Below, piece after piece: positions 1-10,888 of a stretch of 64,000 bases of DNA; position 1 is the stretch's first letter; each line of letters starts with the position of its first letter. This DNA comes from Malachius bipustulatus. Its lineage: Eukaryota > Arthropoda > Insecta > Coleoptera > Melyridae. A program made the position numbers and the translations under genes. The notes under the pieces were generated by a model, which searched no databases, was not told the DNA's origin, and worked only from the letters and a program-made list of their open reading frames with translations. The DNA is taken from positions 20,617,867 to 20,681,866 of the forward strand of contig OU342630.1 of assembly GCA_910589415.1 (NCBI GenBank). The letters are read 5' to 3'.

Positions 1-967
1 TATTTTTTTAGCTGAATAGGTCTCTTTTTTAAGCATGACGAATTTATATTTTAATTAGGTACAGCATATGTAATTTAGTGGGTTTCGGGTTTTGTATCTT
101 GAAAAACACTAATTTATACCTACACAATAATATTGATACATTATCATGATTGGGTTATAATTTTAGGGACTATTCAGAGAAATTATGAAATAAAAATTTT
201 GATATAATTAGAGGTATAATAGATATTTATGTAGGCATATTTAATATTTAAATAATAGGGGAGATAACAGCAGACTTCAAATTTAAAAGAATTCCTGTTT
301 TCAAGTGGGTTCTTTCAATTTGTAAACAAACCACTTATTCAATAGTTAGGGTAGGGGAAAGCCTAGTAGGTATAGTGTAAAAGAAAAGTACAAAGTTCAT
401 ATTTATATACCTATTTCACCAAAAGAGGCTAATAACAATAATGAACATATGGGATGCCTTCATGAACCAGGTTGAGTGTCCAGGCTAATGGGCTATGAAT
501 CAATAATAAATCACACTTCACATTTTGAATTTTAGACATTTCTTATTCATTCTTGAAATCTAACAAATTTAATAACATTGTTCTCTTGTGTTTTATTATA
601 TCAGAAAATTAATGAAATTATAGAAATTGCTTACACTGTACCTACTTGCTTGAAATTTCAATGACAGGAACAGTAACAAAAAGATAAAGTACCCAGATAC
701 CTACTTCTAAGAATAATTGATTATTTACTGCAAACTGATTGAATATTTCTATGATACTCTGTTATTGTTTCCCTAAATATCAAGATTGAATATGAAGATG
801 AAACAGTAAATATTTAAGTGAATAAAAATCACCCAACAATAGAACTGAAACTTGCCATAAAAAAACTGGTTATAGAGAAGTTGGGCAATCCTCAAATAAA
901 ATAAAGATAAAGAAGCCTGTTAGAGATGGCACTGTTGACTTACCAGGAATTAAAAATTGCGCAAAAC
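1..967. other. AT-rich stretch, no gene recognised
   Basis: No open frame with recognisable protein character and no splice-consistent exon was seen on either strand. If the Abl gene starts upstream of the window, this stretch and the following 11 kb would be intronic or 5' flanking. Confidence 0.5.
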
Positions 968-1050
968 CATAATATTCGGCCGGCCGAATACTAATGGCTG
1001 TACATTCGTATTCGGTATTCAGCAAAAATCGGTATTCGTTGCATCCCTAG
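968..1050 (-). repeat. hAT-like element end with palindromic core
   Basis: Read on the - strand from 1050 the sequence begins CTAGGGATGCAACGAATACC and continues with repeated GAATAC/ATTCG words up to a perfect 18-bp palindrome TATTCGGCCGGCCGAATA (about 972-989). hAT-type MITEs often have termini of the form CAGGGATGCNACGAATA and such subterminal palindromes. Only one end is present and no target duplication could be paired, so this is a fragment. The superfamily call is inference. Confidence 0.4.
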
Positions 1051-2175
1051 TAATTTGTAATTATTATAATATAATATTTGTACAACAGTGCTCAAGAATG
1101 AAAGTAAAACTGTTTATTTTATCAAAGCTTTTGATATTTCTTAATAATTGATCAGAGATGAATGTGAGGTAATAATAATATAATGTATAATGTATAGTTA
1201 GTAAAAAATAATAACATGAAATAGGTATTCAATGGTAAAATTATAAAAATTAAGAATGGGATTTATCAGTTAGAAGCAAGTGTTGGAAATTCCATAGGCG
1301 ACGCTTTAGTATATTTATTAGTACAAGTTGATACCACTCGCACATGCCACTGAGGCTACAGAATTGTAAAAACCAGTCTTATTTTTTCTTCTCAGACAAT
1401 GTAAAAAGGCAATAACGTAGGAGCATTCCATTTAAAAAAAAATTACTTTGATATTGTGATTCCCCTACCCCCCGTGGCCTTGTGATCTCCAGCAAGAGTA
1501 CCCCTTTCCTCTCACCATTAGTTGTGTGAAAACATATATGACCAACAGGCGACACTTGCATGCACATGATGTTGTACCAAAAAATTGCTGTACAAAAAAC
1601 CTCCATACCTAAATAATTTATAAGATCGCATTTAGGTTGGATGTGCATAAAGATTTAGAGGTACCCTATCAATTCAATTCCAGATCAGAAAACTGAAGCT
1701 TTTAAAGCTAGTTTTAGCTATCAGATCGTGAAAATTTGCAGTCCCCTTTCTAAGTTTTGAAAGGCATGACTGATCGAAACTTTTAAAAGAATTCACTGGG
1801 GAGTTGTTTTGGGGGCACTGTACACAGCTTATACATATAAGTAGTATTTATTTGCATACATATTTGCAGCCTCATTTTGAGCGCACTTTTGGATGGCACT
1901 CTTGATAGGTACACATAGTTTTGTTTTTGCTTTTTCTTTGTATTATTTGTATTATTTGGTGTATAAGTCCAGGACGAATATTTTGTTTGTCTTTTCTTAG
2001 AATAATATTTGATAGGATATATGAAAATGTTGGAGTCATTCTTACATTTATTTAGTTTTGATAGAATGCTGTTTAATAATTAAGATTATAAATTGACATT
2101 TGAATCAAGGTCAATGAGAACAGGGGCATATCAATTCTTGATATGATATCTTTGTCTTATCCACTCATTTGATTA
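1051..2175. other. Non-coding stretch with an old repeat fragment
   Basis: No gene seen. Positions 1374-1460 (TTTTTTCTTCTCAGACAATG through the A-run near 1440) resemble one arm of the large foldback at 61.4-63.9 kb (compare 63350-63430), so this is a weathered piece of that repeat family. The rest shows nothing recognisable. Confidence 0.45.
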
Positions 2176-2790
2176 AGAAACAAATTGATATAATAATAAA
2201 TTATTTTATCAATTACGGCAATCCGATTATTGAAAAATAATAAGATTTTCTGAACGACACATTTTTGCCCTAATTAATGGTATGGTGAAGACAGAGACAT
2301 CGATGTTTCAATGGTTATTTCCATCTCATCAGTCTGACACATCACCACCAGCAGAGGAGTGTGTCGAATAGAAAGAGAATCAAAGCATTTAAGCATACGA
2401 TTTGTCGGAAACATAGTGACTTGCAAGGCAAATGCCATCTAACGACTAAAAGTATTACTACTTTTAATATGTCAATCAGAGATTCTCCCAGAGAAATCTG
2501 CAATTTTTTCACTACCATCTCTGACAGTTCACTGAAAAAGCAATTACCTTGCGAATCTCAATAAACAATTCAGAGATGAGCTAGTCACAAAGCTGTATTC
2601 CTAGAAAGGAAGTAGTTTCTAAGAAACAAATTGGTATAATAATAAATCATTATATCAATTACAGCAATCCGATTATGGAAAAACAATAACCAATCCAATT
2701 ATGGAAAAACAATAACGTTTACTGAACGACACACTTGCCCTAATGGTATGGTGAAGACAGAGACATCGATGTTTCAATGGTTAATTTGAA
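2176..2790 (-). repeat. Direct repeat pair carrying a hammerhead ribozyme
   Basis: A block at about 2177-2320 is repeated in the same orientation at about 2619-2785. Both copies share AAGAAACAAATTG, the CAATCCGATTAT segment, GAACGACACA and GGTATGGTGAAGACAGAGAC. The second copy also has a local duplication of about 25 bp around GGAAAAACAATAAC. About 280 bp of unrelated sequence separates them. The first copy contains a complete hammerhead motif on the - strand. The second keeps only the 3' half of that motif (GAAA, stem III, cleavage site) and lacks CTGATGA. Two direct ribozyme-bearing repeats flanking a short body recall Penelope-like pseudo-LTRs or retrozymes, but no reverse transcriptase is present here. 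Confidence 0.6.
2290..2338 (-). ncRNA. Hammerhead ribozyme motif (type I layout)
   Basis: On the - strand the order is stem I 5' strand GTCAGA, core CTGATGA, stem II GATGG-AAATAA-CCATT, core GAAA, a self-complementary stem III (ACAT-CG-ATGT), the GTC cleavage triplet (+ strand 2296-2298), then stem I 3' strand TCTGTC. Stem I pairs at five of six positions with one U-U mismatch. Stem II closes with a G-U pair. All conserved core nucleotides are present in order. Self-cleavage would leave the RNA 5' end at position 2295. Very short stem III hairpins are typical of hammerheads in animal retroelements. Confidence 0.75.
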
Positions 2791-3389
2791 AAATACAACC
2801 TGCAATGATTCAAAGTCAACGTAAATCGACATCTTCGCTCATGCACCTCTCCCAGAGCATCATAGAGATTTCCCTGCAGTGCATCTGCATTTTAAATAAA
2901 AAAATATAATGTGGTAAGTCAATGCCTACATAAATGTACAGGTGAACTTAAAACTGAAAATGACTTACTGAATGACTGAAATGACTATTGCTGAAGTTGA
3001 TGAATACAAAGCAAAATAGTTTGGAGAGCTAACAAAATGGTGGAAGGGCAGCAAGTTCTAAAATCAAAAATGAATTGTAAAGCAATGTTAAATCAACATT
3101 CTTATCTGAGTGTTATGTGTTCAGTTCTCGAATTCCAGGGAAGCTGGTTGCTAGACTATCGCTTCTGGATGGTCATCGGTAATGGTACCAGCTCTCTCCT
3201 GTCCAAGCTTCCCTCTAATTGAGGATGCTGCTGCTCCAGGACTGCACTGGTGATGGATTGGACTGGTGGAGTTCTGGGCCTAGCCTAAAACACTGAGTTG
3301 ATCAGTGGCACATAGTCAAATAAGTCACAGCACCTTGTAAACCAAGCCATAAATCAACATCTTACAATCGTAAAAAAAATAAAATAAAT
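2791..3389. other. No gene recognised
   Basis: Scattered short open frames only. No domain, splice or repeat signature was recognised. Confidence 0.4.
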
Positions 3390-3800
3390 ACCTTCATACC
3401 TTCGAACCAGTGACGTATGCAGGAAAAAGTGGGGGCGGGGTGGGGGTCAAAACGTGTTCTATGACCCCTGTTACCTCCCTTTGCACTTCGCTTCTCTTTG
3501 AACATAATTTTGCAAAAATGTGCCGGCATAAGAAAGCAGTCTATGCAAAATTTCAACTGAATATCTCAAGAAACAACAATGAATAAAAAACTTTACTATG
3601 AATAAAACATTTTAATTTGAACACATTGTATCTTGAAAACGGGATGCTTGTGTGAAAAATGGCATGAGGAAAATCTCATTATGTTTTGCCAAACAATCTG
3701 GTTATGATATCCCATTGAAAATATGGGATTTGTGCTCTATGTGCGATACAGCTGAAAGTGACAGATATCCAAAAATATTTCATACGAAAGTGCATCCTTG
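3390..3800. repeat. Dispersed repeat shared with 52.6-53.0 kb
   Basis: The segment shares long words with about 52640-52960, including GTGCCGGCATAAGAAAG-like, TGCAAAATTTCAACTGAATA and TATCTCAAGAAACAAC, and the order of words is kept. The 52.6-kb copy also contains an AACACCCTGTATTTT terminus typical of the CAGGGTG repeats. This looks like two diverged copies of one non-coding transposable element. No terminal duplication could be placed here. Confidence 0.5.
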
Positions 3801-4088
3801 ACTACTCCGAGGTGTATAATTTGATACCTCTTTTTTTTTTTTTTTTTTTTTTATTTAGATAATAATGCTTCGACATCACAGGTCATTAGCATGTCACTAC
3901 ATGTTATTACTTATGTATGAGATTATACAGATGTTAGAAAATACAATATACAGATATAATAAAAATACAGAAATAATATGCAGATATACAGATATTTTAA
4001 GTATGCCTTGATTATGTGATAGGTAGGAGCAAAGTTAGAGAGACTTGTAAATCTATATTGTTCGTGTAAGTTCCAAGAAGCGTCGTCA

Positions 4089-7000
4089 CTACAGTAGTTC
4101 ATACAGTCCAACATTTTGGAAAAAGGTTAGCGTTTTCGTTGCTTCGGATGGGGTGTTTCCTAATGCTACTGAAGGGTCGCAGCTAACTTGGCATCTTTTT
4201 CTTTCTAAGTTGTACCGTTGACAGTCGCTAAGAATATGAGTTACTGTGAGTCTGCAATTACAAGTTTCACATGAGGGTGGGTTTTCGTTGCTGAGAAGGA
4301 AGCTATGTGTGAGCCGGGTGTGTTGAAGGCGTAGTCGGGATAGCTTTATTTGGTCTTTCCTATTGTTTGGGTTGGTCATTCCTTCGAATCGCCTATTTTG
4401 GATGGTTCTTAGTTTGGAGGTGTTATTTACCCAGAGCTCCTGTAGAATATCCATGTGCATTCTTCTGATACGAGATTTGATATCGTCTGGAGTGTGGAAG
4501 GTGGTTTCTGGGGTCGTATCCGCTGATGCTTCGCGTGCTGCTTTATCTGCTTTCTCATTGCCGGGAATTCCTATGTGTGATGGTACAAACACGAAACTGA
4601 CATGGATTTGTTTTTCCTGTAGCATTTGTAGAATATTTTGAATTTGATGTGCAATTGGGTTAGTTGTGTATAGTTTCGCAACGGTATGTAGGGAGCTGAT
4701 TGAGTCAGTGCATATCACATAGCTTTCCTCTTTTCCGGAAGTAGAAAGGACGTATACCAATGCTTGGTGTATGGCGTATAATTCGCCTGTGAAAACACTC
4801 GTGTCTTTTGGCAGGCGGAATTTCATAACTGAGTTTGGCGTTACTATTGCGGACCCTACGTGGCCATTTTGGGGGTTCAGTGAGGCATCTGTGTAGATAG
4901 GTGTAGCGTAGCGGTACTCACTTTGGATGAGGTTTGTAAAGGTGGTCAGTATCAATATAGGGTTGGTGTTAAGTTTATCATATTGTAGAAGACATTCATT
5001 GCCTTTGGCATTGGTCATCCAAGGAGGAGTTTTGTGATCTATTGCCGATAAAATCTTCGGAAATCTATACTCTATTCGATTCAGGTATTTGTTGACTCTC
5101 TCATATAGTGGCGGTAGAGTTCTGGAGTTGCTTTCATAGATGTTTTTGAATCTGTTGGATATTGTAATTCCGTAGTTCATGCTAGAAGGTGTTGCCAGTA
5201 CTTTTACAGCGTAGTGTAGGGTTATCACAGGAATTCTATCATATATGCTAGAGATTCCTAATGGAGCATATAAGCTTGCTGTGGGAGTTGTAGGAAAGGC
5301 TCCTGTAATTATGCGTAAGGCTTGATTTTCTATGACCTCTAGAGTTTTGAAATAGGTCGGCCTGGCTGCTGAATAGGCTATAAGACCATAATCGATTTTT
5401 GCTCTTATCATACAGTGGTATACTACCAGTAGGCTTCTAATGTCGGCTCCCCAGTTATGATGTGACAGTACTTTTAATAGATTAATGACGTTGTTGCACT
5501 TATATTTTAGAGCTTGAAAATGTAGTTTCCAGTTGAGTCGTTGGTCGAAGATGACTCCTAAGTACTTGATGTGGTCGACAAAGGTTAGTGGCGTGCTGAA
5601 TAGGGTGATGTTGGGTAAAATGTATCTGGGTCTTGATGATTTTTGAAACAGTATACATTTGGTTTTTTCACATGAAAATCTGAAACCTGAATTCTGGCTC
5701 CAAGCTTCTAGCTCATGGATTGTCTGTTGAATTAGGCTTGCTAAAAATTCCAGGTTCGATCCATTCACATATATGACCAAGTCGTCTGCAAACATATTCA
5801 TTTTAACTGGGGGAGTATTAACGAAAATGTCGTTTATTGCAATTAGGAATAGGGTGCTACTGATAACAGATCCTTGTGGGACTCCATTTTCCAGTTCTTT
5901 AGTGCTTGATAGTTGGCCATTCGTTTTGGTTCTAAATGCTCTGTTCGAGAGGAAATTGTCTATAAAGGCGGTAATATTGCCTGTTATGTTCCAATTTATT
6001 AATATTTTTATTATTCGGTGTCGCCAAGCTTGATCGAAGGCTTTCTCCAGATCAAAGAATACTGCTAGGAGTCGTTGATTGTTTGCGAAGCTCTCATGAA
6101 TCTCACTCTCTAGATTAACTATGTTGTCTATTGTAGATCTTAATTTTCTAAATCCATTCTGGTGATTGTTCAGGAGTTTGTTCTTCTCGAGGTGCCACAG
6201 CAGACGATTATTTAGTATCTTCTCTAGTAATTTACACATTGTGCAGGTGAGTGAGATTGGTCTGTAGGATGTGATTCGCTCTCTTGGTTTGTTTGCCTTC
6301 AGTATGGGGTGAATGACTGCAACTGACCAGGATTGAGGGAAGCATTGATTTAGAAATATTTCATTGTATAGATCTACGAGGTGATGCCTTGCACGAGGTG
6401 GTAGATTCTTAATAAATGTAAAGGGTATGTTATCAGGACCTGGAGCTGAGTTTTTGCAATTGCTTAGGGCTTCTTCAAATTCTCTCTCGGTGATTGGTTG
6501 GTTGATATCGCTTTCATAGTTGTGTTTGTGAGAAAACTTCATATTTTGTTCGGTTGTTCGTTTGTAGTTTAGGAAGTTGTGATCATGGTTGTCATCACTG
6601 GATGCTTGAGAGAAATGTTCTGCGAATATTTCCGATATTTCCTGCGAGTCGGACACCAATGCGTTGTTATGATGTATTGTTGAAATTTGTTGATGGTGCT
6701 GTGTGCCTTGGATTCTCTTTATCTTGTTCCATGCTTCTGCAGGATTTGATTGTGGTGTTATTGTTGAAACAAATTTTTCCCAACAATTCCTCTTGGCTTT
6801 TTTGTATATATATTTGACTTTTGCTCTAAGACGTTTGTATTCTATTAAGTTCTCAGGTATAGGGTTTCTCCTTGCCCTGTGAAGGGCGGTCTTGTGAGCC
6901 CTCATTGCATTATTGCAGTCGGAGTTCCACCACGGGACTGGAGCTTTGGAGCTTGGCAGTTTCACTCTACCTATATTCGTTTCTGCAGATGAGATTATGA

Positions 7001-7806
7001 GTTCTGCAAAGGATTGCAGTTTTACATTGATGTTGTCACTTGATGGGAGCTCTGAGATTTTCGATTGTATGTATTCGCTAAACCCCTGCCAGTCAGCTGC
7101 TTTGAGGTTCCACCTACTTACAGCGCTGTTTGGACTGGTTTTGGAAGACACATGGTATTCTATGCGAAGTGGAAAATGATCACTGCCATATAAGTCTCTG
7201 GAAGCGGTCCACGAAAACAGTTGAAATATTTCAGCATCCGAGATGGTGAGGTCAATGCATGAAGTTTCGCCAGTGTTGGCATTGTATCGTGTTCCTTCTC
7301 CAGTGTTGAGGAAGATGAGAGAATTGTTGTTTATGAAATCTTCGATTTTTTGCCCGCGTTGGTTGGTATTTTTCGAGCCCCATAATATGTTGTGCGCGTT
7401 GAAATCGCCCATTATTAATTTTGGGGACGCAGCTTGGTCGTAAACTGCTTGTAGGTCAGCCACTAAGATGTGTTTATTGGAAGGTGTTGATTATGTTGAT
7501 TATAGTAATTGATCTGTTTCCTAATTGGACAGTTACTGCGACGGCCTCTAGCTCCGTTGTGAGGTGGATTTGGCTGCAGTGCAGGGAATTTTTTACATAT
7601 ATTGCTACTCCTCCACTTGCTTGATTAGTGTTTGTTCGGTTTTTGTGAAAGCATTCGTAGTTTCTGAGAGGGCAGCGATAGCTGTGTTTGAAATTAGTTT
7701 CCTGGATACATATTATAGATGGCGTTGTTTCATAGAGTAGAATCTTTAGGTTTTCGAGATTTGATACCAATCCATCTATGTTCCATTGAATTATATTATG
7801 TGGCAT
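4089..7806 (-). pseudogene. LINE ORF2: endonuclease-RT-RNase H, one frameshift
   Basis: ORF2 opens with MPHNIIQWNIDGL (7806), the usual start of an APE-type endonuclease, and runs 110 residues to a TAA at 7474. The endonuclease continues at once in another frame (LIMGDFNAHNILWG, SDHFPL), so one small indel near 7470-7500 breaks the protein. The downstream 1124-residue frame contains reverse transcriptase (catalytic D in FDLEKAFD; GVPQGSVIS; FADDLVIY). It is followed by RNase H with all acidic residues visible (YTDASL, GELYAI, CTDSIS, NEKADKAA) and the SHIGIPGNE block. It ends in a C-terminal CX2C..H..C knuckle (CETCNCRLTVTHILSDC) and stops at 4089. Apart from the frameshift all catalytic motifs look intact. 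Confidence 0.9.
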
Positions 7807-7819
7807 TTAAAAGTTTTGT

Positions 7820-8140
7820 TTACTGGGATTCTTGGGAGGTTGAACTATCATATTCTGAGCTAGGATCGTCGGTTGAAGTCGTGAGGGAAGCTAGACCTAG
7901 CTGTTTTCTGATTTTATTTTGCACTTTGGTGCATCTTGTTTTCATTTGTCTGTGCTCTAGTTTTGGGTAGATATCATATAGCATTTCTAACACTCCGCTT
8001 ATGTCTTTTGTGTATGTCTGTATTAGGCTGAGAAGGTCTTTGGACTTTGGGGCGTTTTCCATAAAGCTAGTTATTTGATTGAAGTTCAGTGGGTATTTAT
8101 TAGGGGAGTCTGCTAGCACTTTTTCTATTGATTTCATCAT
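7820..8140 (-). CDS. Gag C-terminal segment as a separate frame
   Basis: A 106-residue frame begins ATGATGAAA, its start overlapping the ORF1 stop (ATG at 8138-8140; stop at 8137-8139). The central part, with a hydrophobic helix and then YTKDISGVLEMLYDIYP, resembles the conserved C-terminal block of I-like gag proteins (Y-T-x-D-x-x-x-L-x-x-M-L-x-x-I-Y-P). It is therefore probably the natural ORF1 tail shifted by one base, or else translated by termination-reinitiation at the ATGA overlap. It ends 13 bp before the ORF2 ATG. Confidence 0.6.
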   Translation of the reverse strand: MMKSIEKVLADSPNKYPLNFNQITSFMENAPKSKDLLSLIQTYTKDISGVLEMLYDIYPKLEHRQMKTRCTKVQNKIRKQLGLASLTTSTDDPSSEYDSSTSQESQ

Positions 8141-9090
8141 TTCTTGTGTTGTCCATGAGGTGCACCTATTGGCTGGTTGTCTGATGTTTTCTGTTTTTTT
8201 GTTCTATTTTTGGGCGGTTTTGGGGACCTGAACACTACTTCATCGGTGGTAGGGTCGTTCTCTAGCTGCTCGACGGAGCTTGCGTTTGAAGGCGATGGGG
8301 GTCGTTTTTGTGGAATTGTTACTTTGGGTAGATCTTCTCGTGTGATGCGTGAGTCGTTTTGTGGTAGTTCGCGCATTTCAGCTTCATCGACAATAGTAGG
8401 TGAAGCCTCTTCGACTAGGCTCGGTTGTATATTGTCTTGGGTTTGTGGACAGTTCTTGGCTATGTGCCCTTTCATTTTACAATTGAAGCAGGTGAGCTCG
8501 TCGAAAGTCGCGAAGATTCTATATGATGTATCTTCATACGTCACTGTCAGGCTTGATGGGAGCTCTATTGAATTATCGGGACATACGTATATCTGCCTAC
8601 GAAAGCTCATGATGTGTGCGAGCTGTTTGTCAGTTATACTTGCTTTTAGGAAAGACATAGGGGAGACAGTTTTATATCCAAGATCTCGAAGCCTTTCTTC
8701 AAGTATGAAGTGTGGGATTTCCGGGTTAGCATTCGAAAGTATTATACGTTTAGCTGGTGTTACTAGTCTTCTTATGTTAATATCAATATCGTTAATTTTG
8801 ATGGAGTTATGGTTGTCGACTATTGTGTTCACCATTTGTGCTTCACTTAGGTAGATGCATATTCTGTTGTGTGATATACGTGATGCGTATAGAATGTTGT
8901 GTGCACCGGTTAGGTTAGCGATAGCCTTAACGTAGTCTTCTAATTTTAGTCTTTCATCAATACTGAGTATAATACCTTGGTTTTTTTTTGGAAACATTGT
9001 CTTCTGTGTCACTTGGGAGTATTGCATCGTGTTGACTTTCTGAGTTGGAGGTTCTTGTGACGTTCTGCTGTAGTCAGCAGATGACATCAT
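8137..9090 (-). CDS. LINE ORF1, gag-like nucleic-acid-binding protein
   Basis: A 317-residue frame starts at an ATGATG pair (9090). It is the RNA-binding coat protein that packages the retrotransposon transcript. Residues about 40-195 form the globular gag part typical of insect LINE ORF1 proteins. A CCHC zinc knuckle, CFNCKMKGHIAKNC, occupies residues 201-214. The C-terminal third is hydrophilic, rich in S, P and K. The frame ends at TGA (8137-8139), which overlaps the ATG of the next frame. Family members usually carry the segment encoded by that next frame as part of the same ORF1, so this copy may be split by an indel. Confidence 0.85.
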   Translation of the reverse strand: MMSSADYSRTSQEPPTQKVNTMQYSQVTQKTMFPKKNQGIILSIDERLKLEDYVKAIANLTGAHNILYASRISHNRICIYLSEAQMVNTIVDNHNSIKINDIDINIRRLVTPAKRIILSNANPEIPHFILEERLRDLGYKTVSPMSFLKASITDKQLAHIMSFRRQIYVCPDNSIELPSSLTVTYEDTSYRIFATFDELTCFNCKMKGHIAKNCPQTQDNIQPSLVEEASPTIVDEAEMRELPQNDSRITREDLPKVTIPQKRPPSPSNASSVEQLENDPTTDEVVFRSPKPPKNRTKKQKTSDNQPIGAPHGQHKK

Positions 9091-9454
9091 GATTATGGTG
9101 AGATAATATTAACTTTAAAATTTCACTGAATTTAGGGAATAAATTAATATTTGGCATTGTCTTGTTAATCGCGGTCGCTATCGACCGCGATACCGGCGAT
9201 ACGACCTTATCACGGCTCTCGGCAGCGCTCACAGTTATTACTATTATTGTACTTTATTGTTACTCATATATGGATGTAACTTTGGACACTGGACCACATG
9301 ATCACTAGTTATCTGTTAGATAGGTGCTATGTGGCCCATTCAACGTCTAGTTTGTTCACTTGGAATTATTTCGACGAATTCGCTACGAAAGGCACAGTTG
9401 AAGCGGAACTCGTTTACACCGCAACCGACCTGCTCGATTTCCGCACTCGAATCC

Positions 9455-9832
9455 TTGATACCTCTATGCAGTATATTTTTCCATTTTAAATCCTTAGGCT
9501 TCCATGTGCTTCCATGTCTTCGTTACACTCACTGTGTAGGTTTCTATATGCCGTTCACATATTAAAAAAGCATTGGTGGGCCATGAACTTTTGTTTTTAG
9601 GTTTACAAAAATGAAAACTCCTTAGATCTTGATTGACAATATCAGCTGATCGAGGTATTGAAGGTTAAGTAAACACCGACACTTGTCAAATCGCTCAAAT
9701 TGCCTCAACTGATTAACAGCCTTGTTGTCTAATTGAAGTTTTAGTATATTATCTAGGATAACTTTTTATTCGGACAAATTTTTCTCGAACTGTCAAATAA
9801 ATATTAATTTTTTGACATTATAAATTTCATAA
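9455..9832. other. Flank of the LINE, no gene recognised
   Basis: The stretch begins with the second target-site copy of the 3831-9454 element. AT-rich with short frames only. Confidence 0.4.
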
Positions 9833-10420
9833 TGCCGAAATTAATATCGATTGAAGAAAAAATTAGTATAAAAAAGGACATTCAAGTTATTTAAATCTGA
9901 AAATGAAAACCTAAGTGAACGTCAAGTTATTTTGAAAGTAAAACACATTTGGGGTGTAAGTATTATTAAGTGTACACCTGATAAAATGATGTTACGTAAT
10001 TTCCCTCTTTTATAGTATTCAGTAAGTGCGATTGAAACAATAATTAAACAGGATGATAAATTTGAAGTTAAGCCTTTGGGCAGACGACCTAAACCAGACA
10101 ATAATCATGAAAATTTTACGTTTCGGAAAGATTCGCAACGACTGATTTGGCAATATAACTTGAAAAACGAACATTTTACTGTAGGAAAACTTTTGGAAGA
10201 CGAACGTAAACATTTGGATTTTGAAAAAGGGAGAACTGGTTTATTTAAAATTCTTAAATATCTCAGCTATAAGTATAAATATGTGAACGGACGCAAAATT
10301 CTTTGTGAACAAAAACATGTCGTTGCATCCAAAATTACTTTTCTAAGAAAATACTTACAATATCAAAATTCGAGTGAAAATGTAACGTTCGTGTACCTGG
10401 ACGAAACATGGATCTACTAG
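9833..10420 (+). pseudogene. Decayed IS630/Tc1-type DDE transposase fragment
   Basis: An N-terminal piece starts at ATG 9833 (MPKLISIEEK) and meets a stop after 20 codons. The clearest part is 10019-10420, reading SVSAIETIIKQ, then a GRRPKP linker typical of paired helix-turn-helix transposases, then a long helical region, and finally FVYLDETWIY. There the D of LDETW would be the first catalytic Asp of a DDE/D nuclease. A GT..AG interval at about 9958-10015 could be an intron joining HIWG to YSVSA. The frame stops at TAG right after LDETWIY, so two catalytic residues are missing. Assignment rests on the LDETW motif and overall layout. Confidence 0.6.
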
Positions 10421-10577
10421 AATGGATCCAAACGGCAATCACCATAATAAGATCGCCAATCACCATGACCGTAGCCGATTGGCCGATTCAGTACCTACCT
10501 TATGTTCTATTTTTTAATAATAAATAAAATTGAGTAATTACTAATTTTTGATCTATTTTATAATTAAGAGTTCCTTT

Positions 10578-10879
10578 AATTGGAGCGTTGGCCGGAGTAA
10601 CGTTGTAACTTACATTTTTACAATGTAAAAATTAAAGTATTAATTTTATATATTAAGTCTCATGTCATGAGACTCAAAAAATGTACCTTGCAACATTATT
10701 GAATGGAGTGTTTATTTCATTTAGCGATTCTTGAAATATTGTTTAAATATTATTTAAGGTAAATTAGGCAGCAATTAAAGCTTTGTGGAAGCATTCTGCC
10801 CTTTTAAACCTGCTGAATCGATAAAATTACTCCAAAAAATTATGTAAGTTACAACATTACTCCGGCCAACGCTACAATT
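10578..10879. mobile_element. 302-bp MITE with 9-bp TSD (Mutator-like)
   Basis: Inverted ends AATTGGAGCGTTGGCCGGAG and, on the other strand, AATTGTAGCGTTGGCCGGAG continue for about 38 bp. They are flanked by the direct duplication AGTTCCTTT (10569-10577 and 10880-10888). No coding potential. A 9-bp duplication with long inverted ends fits Mutator-like elements. If the shared AA is counted in the duplication instead it would be 11 bp, which leaves the superfamily open. Confidence 0.75.
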
Positions 10880-10888
10880 AGTTCCTTT

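Larger units (their letters stand above)
3831..9454 (-). mobile_element. Near-intact non-LTR retrotransposon, I/LOA-like (RNase H bearing)
   Basis: An insertion of about 5.6 kb is bounded by the direct duplication TTGATACCTCT at 3821-3831 and 9455-9465. The 3' end (low coordinates, - strand) is a poly(A) tail, seen as a T-run at 3831-3852. Three reading frames follow each other on the - strand: a zinc-knuckle gag (8137-9090), a short gag-tail frame (7820-8140), and a large endonuclease/reverse transcriptase/RNase H/CCHC polyprotein (7806 to 4089) with one frameshift. About 360 bp of 5' leader precedes ORF1 and has a GC-rich part at 9170-9230. A C-terminal RNase H is known in I, LOA/Nimb, Ingi-type and related clades and is absent from Jockey and CR1, so an I-superfamily placement is likely but not proven. 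The target duplication and long frames suggest recent insertion. Confidence 0.93.
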
